Source of the DNA: Prosapia bicincta
Taxonomy: Eukaryota; Arthropoda; Insecta; Hemiptera; Cercopidae
Direction: 5' to 3'
Assembly: GCA_036971475.1 (NCBI GenBank)
Contig: JBAIZL010000028.1
Location: 790,001 to 854,000 of the forward strand
DNA: 64,000 nucleotides
The position numbers and the translations under genes are program-made. The notes beneath the pieces are model-generated. The model saw nothing but the letters and a program-made list of their open reading frames with translations. It searched no databases and was not told where the DNA came from. Each line of letters starts with the position of its first letter. Position 1 is the first letter of the stretch. This document shows, in pieces, positions 48,901-63,100 of the stretch.

Positions 48901-51900
48901 AACAGCTCTCTAACTTCAATTCTTCAAACATACTAGCTTTCGTGGAATGAGAATGAATGAATGGAATAACGACTATGAATACCTAGAGATTAGCAACAGC
49001 GTACTCGGTTTAACTGCACCGTATCTACATCCAAACAGCTCTCTAACTTCAATTCTTCAAACATACTAGCTTTCGTGGAATGGGAATGAATGAACGGAAT
49101 AACGACTATGAATACCTAGAGATTAGCAACAGCGTACTCGGTTTAACTGCACCGTATCTACATCCAAACAGCTCTCTAACTTCAATTCTTCAAACATACT
49201 AGCTTTCGTGGAATGGGAATGAATGAATGGAATAACGACTATGAATACCTAGAGATTAGCAACAGCGTACTCGGTTTAACTGCACCGTATCTACATCCAA
49301 GCAGCTCTCTAACTTCATTTCTTCAAACATACTAGCTTTCGTGGAATGAGAATGAATGAATGGAATAACGACTATGAATACCTAGAGATTAGCAACAGCG
49401 TACTCGGTTTAACTGCACCGTATCTACATCCAAACAGCTCTCTAACTTCAATTCTTCAAACATACTAGCTTTCGTGGAATGAGAATGAATGAATGGAATT
49501 ACGACTATGAATACCTAGAGATTAGCAATAGTGTACTCGGTTTAACTGCACCGTATCTACATCCAAGCAGCTCTCTAACTTCAATTCTTCAAACATACTA
49601 GCTTTCGTGGAATGGGAATGAATGAATGGAATAACGACTATGAATACCTAGAGATTAGCAACAGCGTACTCGGTTTAACTGCACCGTATCTACATCCAAG
49701 CAGCTCTCTAACTTCAATTCTTCAAACATACTAGCTTTCGTGGAATGAGAATGAATGAATGGAATAACGACTATGAATACCTAGAGATTAGCAACAGCGT
49801 ACTCGGTTTAACTGCACCGTATCTACATCCAAACAGCTCTCTAACTTCAATTCTTCAAACATACTAGCTTTCGTGGAATGGGAATGAATGAACGGAATAA
49901 CGACTATGAATACCTAGAGATTAGCAACAGCGTACTCGGTTTAACTGCACCGTATCTACATCCAAACAGCTCTCTAACTTCAATTCTTCAAACATACTAG
50001 CTTTCGTGGAATGGGAATGAATGAATGGAATAACGACTATGAATACCTAGAGATTAGCAACAGCGTACTCGGTTTAACTGCACCGTATCTACATCCAAGC
50101 AGCTCTCTAACTTCAATTCTTCAAACATACTAGCTTTCGTGGAATGAGAATGAATGAATGGAATAACGACTATGAATACCTAGAGATTAGCAACAGCGTA
50201 CTCGGTTTAACTGCACCGTATCTACATCCAAACAGCTCTCTAACTTCAATTCTTCAAACATACTAGCTTTCGTGGAATGAGAATGAATGAATGGAATAAC
50301 GACTATGAATACCTAGAGATTAGCAACAGCGTACTCGGTTTAACTGCACCGTATCTACATCCAAACAGCTCTCTAACTTCAATTCTTCAAACATACTAGC
50401 TTTCGTGGAATGAGAATGAATGAATGGAATAACGACTATGAATACCTAGAGATTAGCAACAGCGCACTCGGTCTAACTGCACCGTATCTATATTTAAACA
50501 GCTCTCTAACTTCAATACTTCAAACATACTAGCTTTCGTGGAATGAGAATGAATGAATGGAATAATGACTATGAATACCTAGAGATTAGCAACAGCGCAC
50601 TCGGTCTAACTACACCGTATCTATATCTAAACAGCTCTCTAACTTCAATTCTTCAAACATACTAACTTTCGTGGAATGAGAATGAATGAATGGAATAATG
50701 ACTATGAATACCTAGAGATTAGCAACAGCGTACTCGGTCTAACTGCACCGTATCTATATCTAAACAGCTCTCTAACTTCAATTCTTCAAACATACTAGCT
50801 TTCGTGGAATGAGAATGAATGAATGGAATAACGACTATGAATACCTAGAGATTAGCAACAGCGTACTCGGTTTAACTGCACCGTATCTACATCCAAACAG
50901 ATCTCTAACTTCAATTCTTCAAACATACTAGCTTTCGTGGAATGAGAATGAATGAATGGAATAACGACTATGAATACCTAGAGATTGGCCACAACGCACT
51001 CGGTTTAACTGCACCGTATCTACATCCAAACAGCTCTCTAACTTCAATTCTTCAAACATACTAGCTTTCGTGGAATGAGAATGAGTGAATGGAATAACGA
51101 CTATGAATACCTAGAGATTAGCAACAGCGTACTCGGTTTAACTGCACCGTATCTACATCCAAACAGCTCTCTAACTTCAATTCTTCAAACATACTAGCTT
51201 TCGTGGAATGAGAATGAATGAATGGAATAACGACTATGAATACCTAGAGATTAGCAACAGCGTACTCGGTTTAACTGCACCGTATCTACATCCAAACAGC
51301 TCTCTAACTTCAATTCTTCAAACATACTAGCTTTCGTGGAATGGGAATGAATGAACGGAATAACGACTATGAATACCTAGAGATTAGCAACAGCGTACTC
51401 GGTTTAACTGCACCGTATCTACATCCAAACAGCTCTCTAACTTCAATTCTTCAAACATACTAGCTTTCGTGGAATGGGAATGAATGAATGGAATAACGAC
51501 TATGAATACCTAGAGATTAGCAACAGCGTACTCGGTTTAACTGCACCGTATCTACATCCAAGCAGCTCTCTAACTTCATTTCTTCAAACATACTAGCTTT
51601 CGTGGAATGAGAATGAATGAATGGAATAACGACTATGAATACCTAGAGATTAGCAACAGCGTACTCGGTTTAACTGCACCGTATCTACATCCAAACAGCT
51701 CTCTAACTTCAATTCTTCAAACATACTAGCTTTCGTGGAATGAGAATGAATGAATGGAATAACGACTATGAATACCTAGAGATTAGCAATAGTGTACTCG
51801 GTTTAACTGCACCGTATCTACATCCAAGCAGCTCTCTAACTTCAATTCTTCAAACATACTAGCTTTCGTGGAATGGGAATGAATGAATGGAATAACGACT

Positions 51901-52530
51901 ATGAATACCTAGAGATTAGCAACAGCGTACTCGGTTTAACTGCACCGTATCTACATCCAAGCAGCTCTCTAACTTCAATTCTTCAAACATACTAGCTTTC
52001 GTGGAATGAGAATGAATGAATGGAATAACGACTATGAATACCTAGAGATTAGCAACAGCGTACTCGGTTTAACTGCACCGTATCTACATCCAAACAGCTC
52101 TCTAACTTCAATTCTTCAAACATACTAGCTTTCGTGGAATGGGAATGAATGAACGGAATAACGACTATGAATACCTAGAGATTAGCAACAGCGTACTCGG
52201 TTTAACTGCACCGTATCTACATCCAAACAGCTCTCTAACTTCAATTCTTCAAACATACTAGCTTTCGTGGAATGGGAATGAATGAATGGAATAACGACTA
52301 TGAATACCTAGAGATTAGCAACAGCGTACTCGGTTTAACTGCACCGTATCTACATCCAAGCAGCTCTCTAACTTCAATTCTTCAAACATACTAGCTTTCG
52401 TGGAATGAGAATGAATGAATGGAATAACGACTATGAATACCTAGAGATTAGCAACAGCGTACTCGGTTTAACTGCACCGTATCTACATCCAAACAGCTCT
52501 CTAACTTCAATTCTTCAAACATATTAGCTT
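39934..52530. repeat. Higher-order repeat of ~31 monomers (4,123 bp)
   Basis: Rare variants recur at fixed distance. ACATGCAAAC has its G at 40518, 44642 and 48765 (4,124 bp, including the one inserted base, then 4,123 = 31 x 133). CTTCATTTCTTC occurs at 41071, 45194 and 49317 (4,123 each) and once more at 51578 (2,261 = 17 x 133), a copy lacking 14 monomers. GTAGCGACAG occurs at 39934, 43925 and 48181 (30 and 32 monomers), showing one extra monomer in the second copy. Confidence 0.9.
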
Positions 52531-53233
52531 TCGTGGAATGAGAATGAATGAATGGAATAACGACTATGAATACCTAGAGATTAGCAACAGCGTACTCGGT
52601 TTAACTGCACCGTATCTACATCCAAACAGCTCTCTAACTTCAATTCTTCAAACATACTAGCTTTCGTGGAATGAGAATGAATGAATGGAATAACGACTAT
52701 GAATACCTAGAGATTAGCAACAGCGCACTCGGTCTAACTGCACCGTATCTATATTTAAACAGCTCTCTAACTTCAATTCTTCAAACATACTAGCTTTCGT
52801 GGAATGAGAATGAATGAATGGAATAATGACTATGAATACCTAGAGATTAGCAACAGCGCACTCGGTCTAACTGCACCGTATCTATATCTAAACAGCTCTC
52901 TAACTTCAATTCTTCAAACATACTAACTTTCGTGGAATGAGAATGAATGAATGGAATAATGACTATGAATACCTAGAGATTAGCAACAGCGTACTCGGTC
53001 TAACTGCACCGTATCTATATCTAAAAAGCTCTCTAACTTCAATTCTTCAAACATACTAGCTTTCGTGGAATGAGAATGAATGAATGGAATAACGATTATG
53101 AATACCTAGAGATTAGCAACAGCGTACTCGGTTTAACTGCACCGTATCTACATCCAAACAGCTCTCTAACTTCAATTCTTCAAACATACTAGCTTTCGTG
53201 GAATGAGAATGAATGAATGGAATAACGACTATG

Positions 53234-56200
53234 AATACCTAGAGATTGGCAACAGCGCACTCGGTCTAACTGCACCGTATCTATATCTAAACAGCTCTCT
53301 AACTTCAATTCTTCAAACATACTAGCTTTCGTGGAATGAGAATGAATGAATGGAATAATGACTATGAATACCTAGAGATTAGCAACAGCGCACTCGGTCT
53401 AACTGCACCGTATCTATATCTAAACAGCTCTCTAACTTCAATTCTTCAAACATACTAGCTTTCGTGGAATGAGAATGAATGAATGGAATAATGACTATGA
53501 ATACTTAGAGATTAGCAACAGCGCACTCGGTCTAACTGCACCGTATCTATATCTAAACAGCTCTCTAACTTCAATTCTTCAAACATACTAACTTTCGTGG
53601 AATGAGAATGAATGAATGGAATAATGACTATGAATACCTAGAGATTAGCAACAGCGCACTCGGTCTAACTGCACCGTATCTATATCTAAACAGCTCTCTA
53701 ACTTCAATTCTTCAAACATACTAGCTTTCGTGGAATGAGAATGAATGAATGGAATAATGACTATGAATACCTAGAGATTAGCAATAGTGTACTCGGTTTA
53801 ACTGCACCGTATCTATATCTAAACAGCTCTCTAACTTCAATTCTTCAAACATACTAGCTTTCGTGGAATGAGAATGAATGAATGGAATAACGACTATGAG
53901 TAGCTACAGATTAGCAACAACGCACTCGGTCTAACTGCACCGTATCTACATCCAAACAGATCTCTAACTTCAATTCTTCAAACATACTAGCTTTCGTGGA
54001 ATGAGAATGAATGAATGGAATAACGACTATGAATACCTAGAGATTAGCAACAACGCACTCGGTCTAACTGCACCATATCTACATCCAAACAGCTCTCTAA
54101 CTTCAATTCTTCAAACATACTAGCTTTCGTGGAATGAGAATGAATGAATGGAATAACGACTATGAATACCTAGAGATTAGCAATAGTGTACTCGGTTTAA
54201 CTGCACCGTATCTACATCCAAACAGCTCTCTAACTTCAATTCTTCAAACATACTAGCTTTCGTGGAATGAGAATGAATGAATGGAATAACGACTATGAAT
54301 ACCTAGAGATTAGCAATAGTGTACTCGGTTTAACTGCACCGTATCTACATCCAAACAGCTCTCTAACTTCAATTCTTCAAACATACTAGCTTTCGTGGAA
54401 TGAGAATGAATGAATGGAATAACGACTATGAATACCTAGAGATTAGCAATAGTGTACTCGGTTTAACTGCACCGTATCTACATCCAAACAGCTCTCTAAC
54501 TTCAATTCTGCAAACATACTAGCTTTCGTGGAATGAGAATGAATGAATGGAATAACGACTATGAGTAGCTACAGATTAGCAACAACGCACTCGGTCTAAC
54601 TGCACCGTATCTACATCCAAACAGCTCTCTAACTTCAATTCTTCAAACATACTAGCTTTCGTGGAATGAGAATGAATGAATGGAATAACGACTATGAATA
54701 CCTAGAGATTAGCAATAGTGTACTCGGTTTAACTGCACCGTATCTACATCCAAACAGCTCTCTAACTTCAATTCTTCAAACATACTAGCTTTCGTGGAAT
54801 GAGAATGAATGAATGGATTAACGACTATGAATACCTAGAGATTAGCAATAGTGTACTCGGTTTAACTGCACCGTATCTACATCCAAACAGCTCTCTAACT
54901 TCAATTCTTCAAACATACTAGCTTTCGTGGAATGAGAATGAATGAATGGAATAACGACTATGAATACCTAGAGATTAGCAATAGTGTACTCGGTTTAACT
55001 GCACCGTATCTACATCCAAACAGCTCTCTAACTTCAATTCTTCAAACATACTAGCTTTCGTGGAATGAGAATGAATGAATGGAATAACGACTATGAGTAG
55101 CTACAGATTAGCAACAACGCACTCGGTCTAACTGCACCGTATCTACATCCAAACAGCTCTCTAACTTCAATTCTTCAAACATACTAACTTTCGTGGAATG
55201 AGAATGAATGAATGGAATAACGACTATGAATACCTAGAGATTAGCAATAGTGTACTCGGTTTAACTGCACCGTATCTACATCCAAACAGCTCTCTACCTT
55301 CAATTCTTCAAACATACTAGCTTTCGTGGAATGAGAATGAATGAATGGAATAACGACTATGAGTAGCTACAGATTAGCAACAACGCACTCGGTTTAACTG
55401 CACCGTATCTACATCCAAACAGCTCTCTAACTTCAATTCTTCAAACATACTAGCTTTCGTGGAATGAGAATGAATGAATGGAATAACGACTATGAGTAGC
55501 TACAGATTAGCAACAACGCACTCGGTTTAACTGCACCGTATCTACATCCAAACAGCTCTCTAACTTCAATTCTTCAAACATACTAGCTTTCGTGGAATGA
55601 GAATGAATGAATGGAATAACGACTATGAATACCTAGAGATTAGCAATAGTGTACTCGGTTTAACTGCACCGTATCTACATCCAAACAGCTCTCTAACTTC
55701 AATTCTTCAAACATACTAGCTTTCGTGGAATGAGAATGAATGAATGGAATAACGACTATGAATACCTAGAGATTAGCAATAGTGTACTCGGTTTAACTGC
55801 ACCGTATCTACATCCAAACAGCTCTCTAACTTCAATTCTTCAAACATACTAGCTTTCGTGGAATGAGAATGAATGAATGGAATAACGACTATGAGTAGCT
55901 ACAGATTAGCAACAACGCACTCGGTTTAACTGCACCGTATCTACATCCAAACAGCTCTCTAACTTCAATTCTTCAAACATACTAGCTTTCGTGGAATGAG
56001 AATGAATGAATGGAATAACGACTATGAATACCTAGAGATTAGCAATAGTGTACTCGGTTTAACTGCACCGTATCTACATCCAAACAGCTCTCTAACTTCA
56101 ATTCTTCAAACATACTAGCTTTCGTGGAATGAGAATGAATGAATGGAATAACGACTATGAGTAGCTACAGATTAGCAACAACGCACTCGGTCTAACTGCA

Positions 56201-59200
56201 CCGTATCTACATCCAAACAGCTCTCTAACTTCAATTCTTCAAACATACTAACTTTCGTGGAATGAGAATGAATGAATGGAATAACGACTATGAATACCTA
56301 GAGATTAGCAACAGCGCACTCGGTCTAACTGCACCGTATCTACATCCAAACAGCTCTCTAACTTCAATTCTTCAAACATACTAGCTTTCGTGGAATGAGA
56401 ATGAATGAATGGAATAACGACTATGAATACCTAGAGATTAGCAACAGCGTACTCGGTTTAACTGCACCGTATCTACATCCAAACAGCACTCTAACTTCAA
56501 TTCTTCAAACATACTAGCTTTCGTGGAATGAGAATGAATGAATGGAATAACGACTATGAATACCTAGAGATTGGCAACAGCGCACTCGGTCTAACTGCAC
56601 CGTATCTATATCTAAACAGCTCTCTAACTTCAATTCTTCAAACATACTAGCTTTCGTGGAATGAGAATGAATGAATGGAATAATGACTATGAATACCTAG
56701 AGATTAGCAACAGCGCACTCGGTCTAACTGCACCGTATCTATATCTAAACAGCTCTCTAACTTCAATTCTTCAAACATACTAGCTTTCGTGGAATGAGAA
56801 TGAATGAATGGAATAATGACTATGAATACTTAGAGATTAGCAACAGCGCACTCGGTCTAACTGCACCGTATCTATATCTAAACAGCTCTCTAACTTCAAT
56901 TCTTCATACATACTAACTTTCGTGGAATGAGAATGAATGAATGGAATAATGACTATGAATACCTAGAGATTAGCAACAGCGCACTCGGTCTAACTGCACC
57001 GTATCTATATCTAAACAGCTCTCTAACTTCAATTCTTCAAACATACTAGCTTTCGTGGAATGAGAATGAATGAATGGAATAATGACTATGAATACCTAGA
57101 GATTAGCAATAGTGTACTCGGTTTAACTGCACCGTATCTATATCTAAACAGCTCTCTAACTTCAATTCTTCAAACATACTAGCTTTCGTGGAATGAGAAT
57201 GAATGAATGGAATAACGACTATGAGTAGCTACAGATTAGCAACAACGCACTCGGTCTAACTGCACCGTATCTACATCCAAACAGATCTCTAACTTCAATT
57301 CTTCAAACATACTAGCTTTCGTGGAATGAGAATGAATGAATGGAATAACGACTATGAATACCTAGAGATTAGCAACAACGCACTCGGTCTAACTGCACCA
57401 TATCTACATCCAAACAGCTCTCTAACTTCAATTCTTCAAACATACTAGCTTTCGTGGAATGAGAATGAATGAATGGAATAACGACTATGAATACCTAGAG
57501 ATTAGCAATAGTGTACTCGGTTTAACTGCACCGTATCTACATCCAAACAGCTCTCTAACTTCAATTCTTCAAACATACTAGCTTTCGTGGAATGAGAATG
57601 AATGAATGGAATAACGACTATGAATACCTAGAGATTAGCAATAGTGTACTCGGTTTAACTGCACCGTATCTACATCCAAACAGCTCTCTAACTTCAATTC
57701 TTCAAACATACTAGCTTTCGTGGAATGAGAATGAATGAATGGAATAACGACTATGAGTAGCTACAGATTAGCAACAACGCACTCGGTCTAACTGCACCGT
57801 ATCTACATCCAAACAGCTCTCTAACTTCAATTCTTCAAACATACTAGCTTTCGTGGAATGAGAATGAATGAATGGAATAACGACTATGAATACCTAGAGA
57901 TTAGCAATAGTGTACTCGGTTTAACTGCACCGTATCTACATCCAAACAGCTCTCTAACTTCAATTCTTCAAACATACTAGCTTTCGTGGAATGAGAATGA
58001 ATGAATGGAATAACGACTATGAATACCTAGAGATTAGCAATAGTGTACTCGGTTTAACTGCACCGTATCTACATCCAAACAGCTCTCTAACTTCAATTCT
58101 TCAAACATACTAGCTTTCGTGGAATGAGAATGAATGAATGGAATAACGACTATGAGTAGCTACAGATTAGCAACAACGCACTCGGTCTAACTGCACCGTA
58201 TCTATATCTAAACAGCTCTCTAACTTCAATTCTTCAAACATACTAACTTTCGTGGAATGAGAATGAATGAATGGAATAACGACTATGAGTAGCTACAGAT
58301 TAGCAACAACGCACTCGGTTTAACTGCACCGTATCTACATCCAAACAGCTCTCTAACTTCAATTCTTCAAACATACTAGCTTTCGTGGAATGAGAATGAA
58401 TGAATGGAATAACGACTATGAATACCTAGAGATTAGCAATAGTGTACTCGGTTTAACTGCACCGTATCTACATCCAAACAGCTCTCTAACTTCAATTCTT
58501 CAAACATACTAGCTTTCGTGGAATGAGAATGAATGAATGGAATAACGACTATGAGTAGCTACAGATTAGCAACAACGCACTCGGTTTAACTGCACCGTAT
58601 CTACATCCAAACAGCTCTCTAACTTCAATTCTTCAAACATACTAGCTTTCGTGGAATGAGAATGAATGAATGGAATAACGACTATGAGTAGCTACAGATT
58701 AGCAACAGCGCACTCGGTCTAACTGCACCGTATCTACATCCAAACAGCTCTCTAACTTCAATTCTTCAAACATACTAGCTTTCGTGGAATGAGAATGAAT
58801 GAATGGAATAACGACTATGAATACCTAGAGATTAGCAACAGCGTACTCGGTTTAACTGCACCGTATCTACATCCAAACAGCTCTCTAACTTCAATTCTTC
58901 AAACATACTAGCTTTCGTGGAATGAGAATGAATGAATGGAATAACGACTATGAATACCTAGAGATTGGCAACAGCGCACTCGGTCTAACTGCACCGTATC
59001 TATATCTAAACAGCTCTCTAACTTCAATTCTTCAAACATACTAGCTTTCGTGGAATGAGAATGAATGAATGGAATAATGACTATGAATACCTAGAGATTA
59101 GCAACAGCGCACTCGGTCTAACTGCACCGTATCTATATCTAAACAGCTCTCTAACTTCAATTCTTCAAACATACTAGCTTTCGTGGAATGAGAATGAATG

Positions 59201-60110
59201 AATGGAATAATGACTATGAATACTTAGAGATTAGCAACAGCGCACTCGGTCTAACTGCACCGTATCTATATCTAAACAGCTCTCTAACTTCAATTCTTCA
59301 AACATACTAACTTTCGTGGAATGAGAATGAATGAATGGAATAATGACTATGAATACCTAGAGATTAGCAACAGCGCACTCGGTCTAACTGCACCGTATCT
59401 ATATCTAAACAGCTCTCTAACTTCAATTCTTCAAACATACTAGCTTTCGTGGAATGAGAATGAATGAATGGAATAATGACTATGAATACCTAGAGATTAG
59501 CAATAGTGTACTCGGTTTAACTGCACCGTATCTATATCTAAACAGCTCTCTAACTTCAATTCTTCAAACATACTAGCTTTCGTGGAATGAGAATGAATGA
59601 ATGGAATAACGACTATGAGTAGCTACAGATTAGCAACAACGCACTCGGTCTAACTGCACCGTATCTACATCCAAACAGATCTCTAACTTCAATTCTTCAA
59701 ACATACTAGCTTTCGTGGAATGAGAATGAATGAATGGAATAACGACTATGAATACCTAGAGATTAGCAACAACGCACTCGGTCTAACTGCACCATATCTA
59801 CATCCAAACAGCTCTCTAACTTCAATTCTTCAAACATACTAGCTTTCGTGGAATGAGAATGAATGAATGGAATAATGACTATGAATACCTAGAGATTAGC
59901 AACAGCGCACTCGGTCTAACTGCACCGTATCTATATCTAAACAGCTCTCTAACTTCAATTCTTCAAACATACTAGCTTTCGTGGAATGAGAATGAATGAA
60001 TGGAATAATGACTATGAATACTTAGAGATTAGCAACAGCGCACTCGGTCTAACTGCACCGTATCTATATCTAAACAGCTCTCTAACTTCAATTCTTCAAA
60101 CATACTAACT
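53234..60110. repeat. Second higher-order repeat family (25-, 18- and 6-monomer shifts)
   Basis: The variant ATACTTAGAG occurs at 53501, 56826, 59220 and 60018: distances 3,325 (25 x 133), 2,394 (18 x 133) and 798 (6 x 133). The variant CACCATATCT occurs at 54071, 57396 and 59790 with the same 3,325 and 2,394 bp shifts. The copies thus share length changes in whole monomers, as expected from unequal exchange. Confidence 0.9.
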
Positions 60111-63100
60111 TTCGTGGAATGAGAATGAATGAATGGAATAATGACTATGAATACCTAGAGATTAGCAACAGCGCACTCGGTCTAACTGCACCGTATCTAT
60201 ATCTAAACAGCTCTCTAACTTCAATTCTTCAAACATACTAGCTTTCGTGGAATGAGAATGAATGAATGGAATAATGACTATGAATACCTAGAGATTAGCA
60301 ATAGTGTACTCGGTTTAACTGCACCGTATCTATATCTAAACAGCTCTCTAACTTCAATTCTTCAAACATACTAGCTTTCGTGGAATGAGAATGAATGAAT
60401 GGAATAACGACTATGAGTAGCTACAGATTAGCAACAACGCACTCGGTCTAACTGCACCGTATCTACATCCAAACAGATCTCTAACTTCAATTCTTCAAAC
60501 ATACTAGCTTTCGTGGAATGAGAATGAATGAATGGAATAATGACTATGAATACCTAGAGATTAGCAACAGCGCACTCGGTCTAACTGCACCGTATCTATA
60601 TCTAAACAGCTCTCTAACTTCAATTCTTCAAACATACTAGCTTTCGTGGAATGAGAATGAATGAATGGAATAATGACTATGAATACCTAGAGATTAGCAA
60701 TAGTGTATTCGGTTTAACTGCACCGTATCTACATCCAAACAGCTCTCTACCTTCAATTCTTCAAACATACTAGCTTTCGTGGAATGAGAATGAATGAATG
60801 GAATAACGACTATGAGTAGCTACAGATTAGCAACAACGCACTCGGTTTAACTGCACCGTATCTACATCCAAACAGCTCTCTAACTTCAATTCTTCAAACA
60901 TACTAGCTTTCGTGGAATGAGAATGAATGAATGGAATAACGACTATGAGTAGCTACAGATTAGCAACAACGCACTCGTTTTAACTGCACCGTATCTACAT
61001 CCAAACAGCTCTCTAACTTCAATTCTTCAAACATACTAGCTTTCGTGGAATGAGAATGAATGAATGGAATAACGACTATGAATACCTAGAGATTAGCAAT
61101 AGTGTACTCGGTTTAACTGCACCGTATCTACATCCAAACAGCTCTCTAACTTCAATTCTTCAAACATACTAGCTTTCGTGGAATGAGAATGAATGAATGG
61201 AATAACGACTATGAATACCTAGAGATTAGCAATAGTGTACTCGGTTTAACTGCACCGTATCTACATCCAAACAGCTCTCTAACTTCAATTCTTCAAACAT
61301 ACTAGCTTTCGTGGAATGAGAATGAATGAATGGAATAACGACTATGAGTAGCTACAGATTAGCAACAACGCACTCGGTTTAACTGCACCGTATCTACATC
61401 CAAACAGCTCTCTAACTTCAATTCTTCAAACATACTAGCTTTCGTGGAATGAGAATGAATGAATGGAATAACGACTATGAATACCTAGAGATTAGCAATA
61501 GCGCACTCGGTCTAACTGCACCGTATCTACATCCAAACAGCTCTCTAACTTCAATTCTTCAAACATACTAGCTTTCGTGGAATGAGAATGAATGAATGGA
61601 ATAACGACTATGAGTAGCTACAGATTGGCAACAACGCACTCGGCCTAACTGCACCGTATCTACATCCAAACAGCTCTCTAACTTCAATTCTTCAAACATA
61701 CTAGCTTTCGTGGAATGAGAATGAATGAATGGAATAACGACTATGAATACCTAGAGATTAGCAACAGCGCACTCGGTCTAACTGCACCGTATCTACATCC
61801 AAACAGCTCTCTAACTTCAATTCTTCAAACATACTAGCTTTCGTGGAATGAGAATGAATGAATGGAATAACGACTATGAATACCTAGAGATTAGCAACAG
61901 CGCACTCGGTCTAACTGCACCGTATCTACATCCAAACAACTCTCTAACTTCAATTCTTCAAACATACTAGCTTTCGTGGAATGAGAATGAATGAATGGAA
62001 TAACGACTATGAGTAGCTACAGATTGGCAACAACGCACTCGGCCTAACTGCACCGTATCTACATCCAAACAGCTCTCTAACTTCAATTCTTCAAACATAC
62101 TAGCTTTCGTGGAATGAGAATGAATGAATGGAATAACGACTATGAGTAGCTACAGATTGGCAACAACGCACTCGGCCTAACTGCACCGTATCTACATCCA
62201 AACAGCTCTCTAACTTCAATTCTTCAAACATACTAGCTTTCGTGGAATGAGAATGAATGAATGGAATAACGACTATGAGTAGCTACAGATTAGCAACAAC
62301 GCACTCGGTCTAACTGCACCGTATCTACATCCAAACAGCTCTCTAACTTCAATTCTTCAAACATACTAGCTTTCGTGGAATGAGAATGAATGAATGGAAT
62401 AACGACTATGAATACCTAGAGATTATTAACAGCGTACTCGGTTTAACTGCACCGTATCTACATCCAAACAGCTCTCTAACTTCAATTCTTCAAACATACT
62501 AACTTTCGTGGAATGAGAATGAATGAATGCAATAACGACTATGAATACCTAGAGATTAGCAACAGCGTACTCGGTCTAACTGCACCGTATCTACATCCAA
62601 ACAGATCTCTTATTTTAATTCTTCAAACATACTAGCTTTCGTGGATTGAGAATGAATGAATGGAATAACGACTATGAATACCTACAGATTGGCAACAACG
62701 CACTCGGTCTAACTGCACCGTATCTACATCCAAACAGCTCTCTAACTTCAATTCTTCAAACATACTAACTTTCGTGGAATGAGAATGAATGAATGCAATA
62801 ACGACTATGAATACCTAGAGATTAGCAACAGCGTACTCGGTCTAACTGCACCGTATCTACATCCAAACAGCTCTCTAACTTCAATTCTTCAAACATACTA
62901 ACTTTCGTGGAATGAGAATGAATGAATGCAATAACGACTATGAATACCTAGAGATTAGCAACAGCGTACTCGGTCTAACTGCACCGTATCTACATCCAAA
63001 CAGCTCTCTAACTTCAATTCTTCAAACATACTAACTTTCGTGGAATGAGAATGAATGAATGCAATAACGACTATGAATACCTAGAGATTAGCAACAGCGT

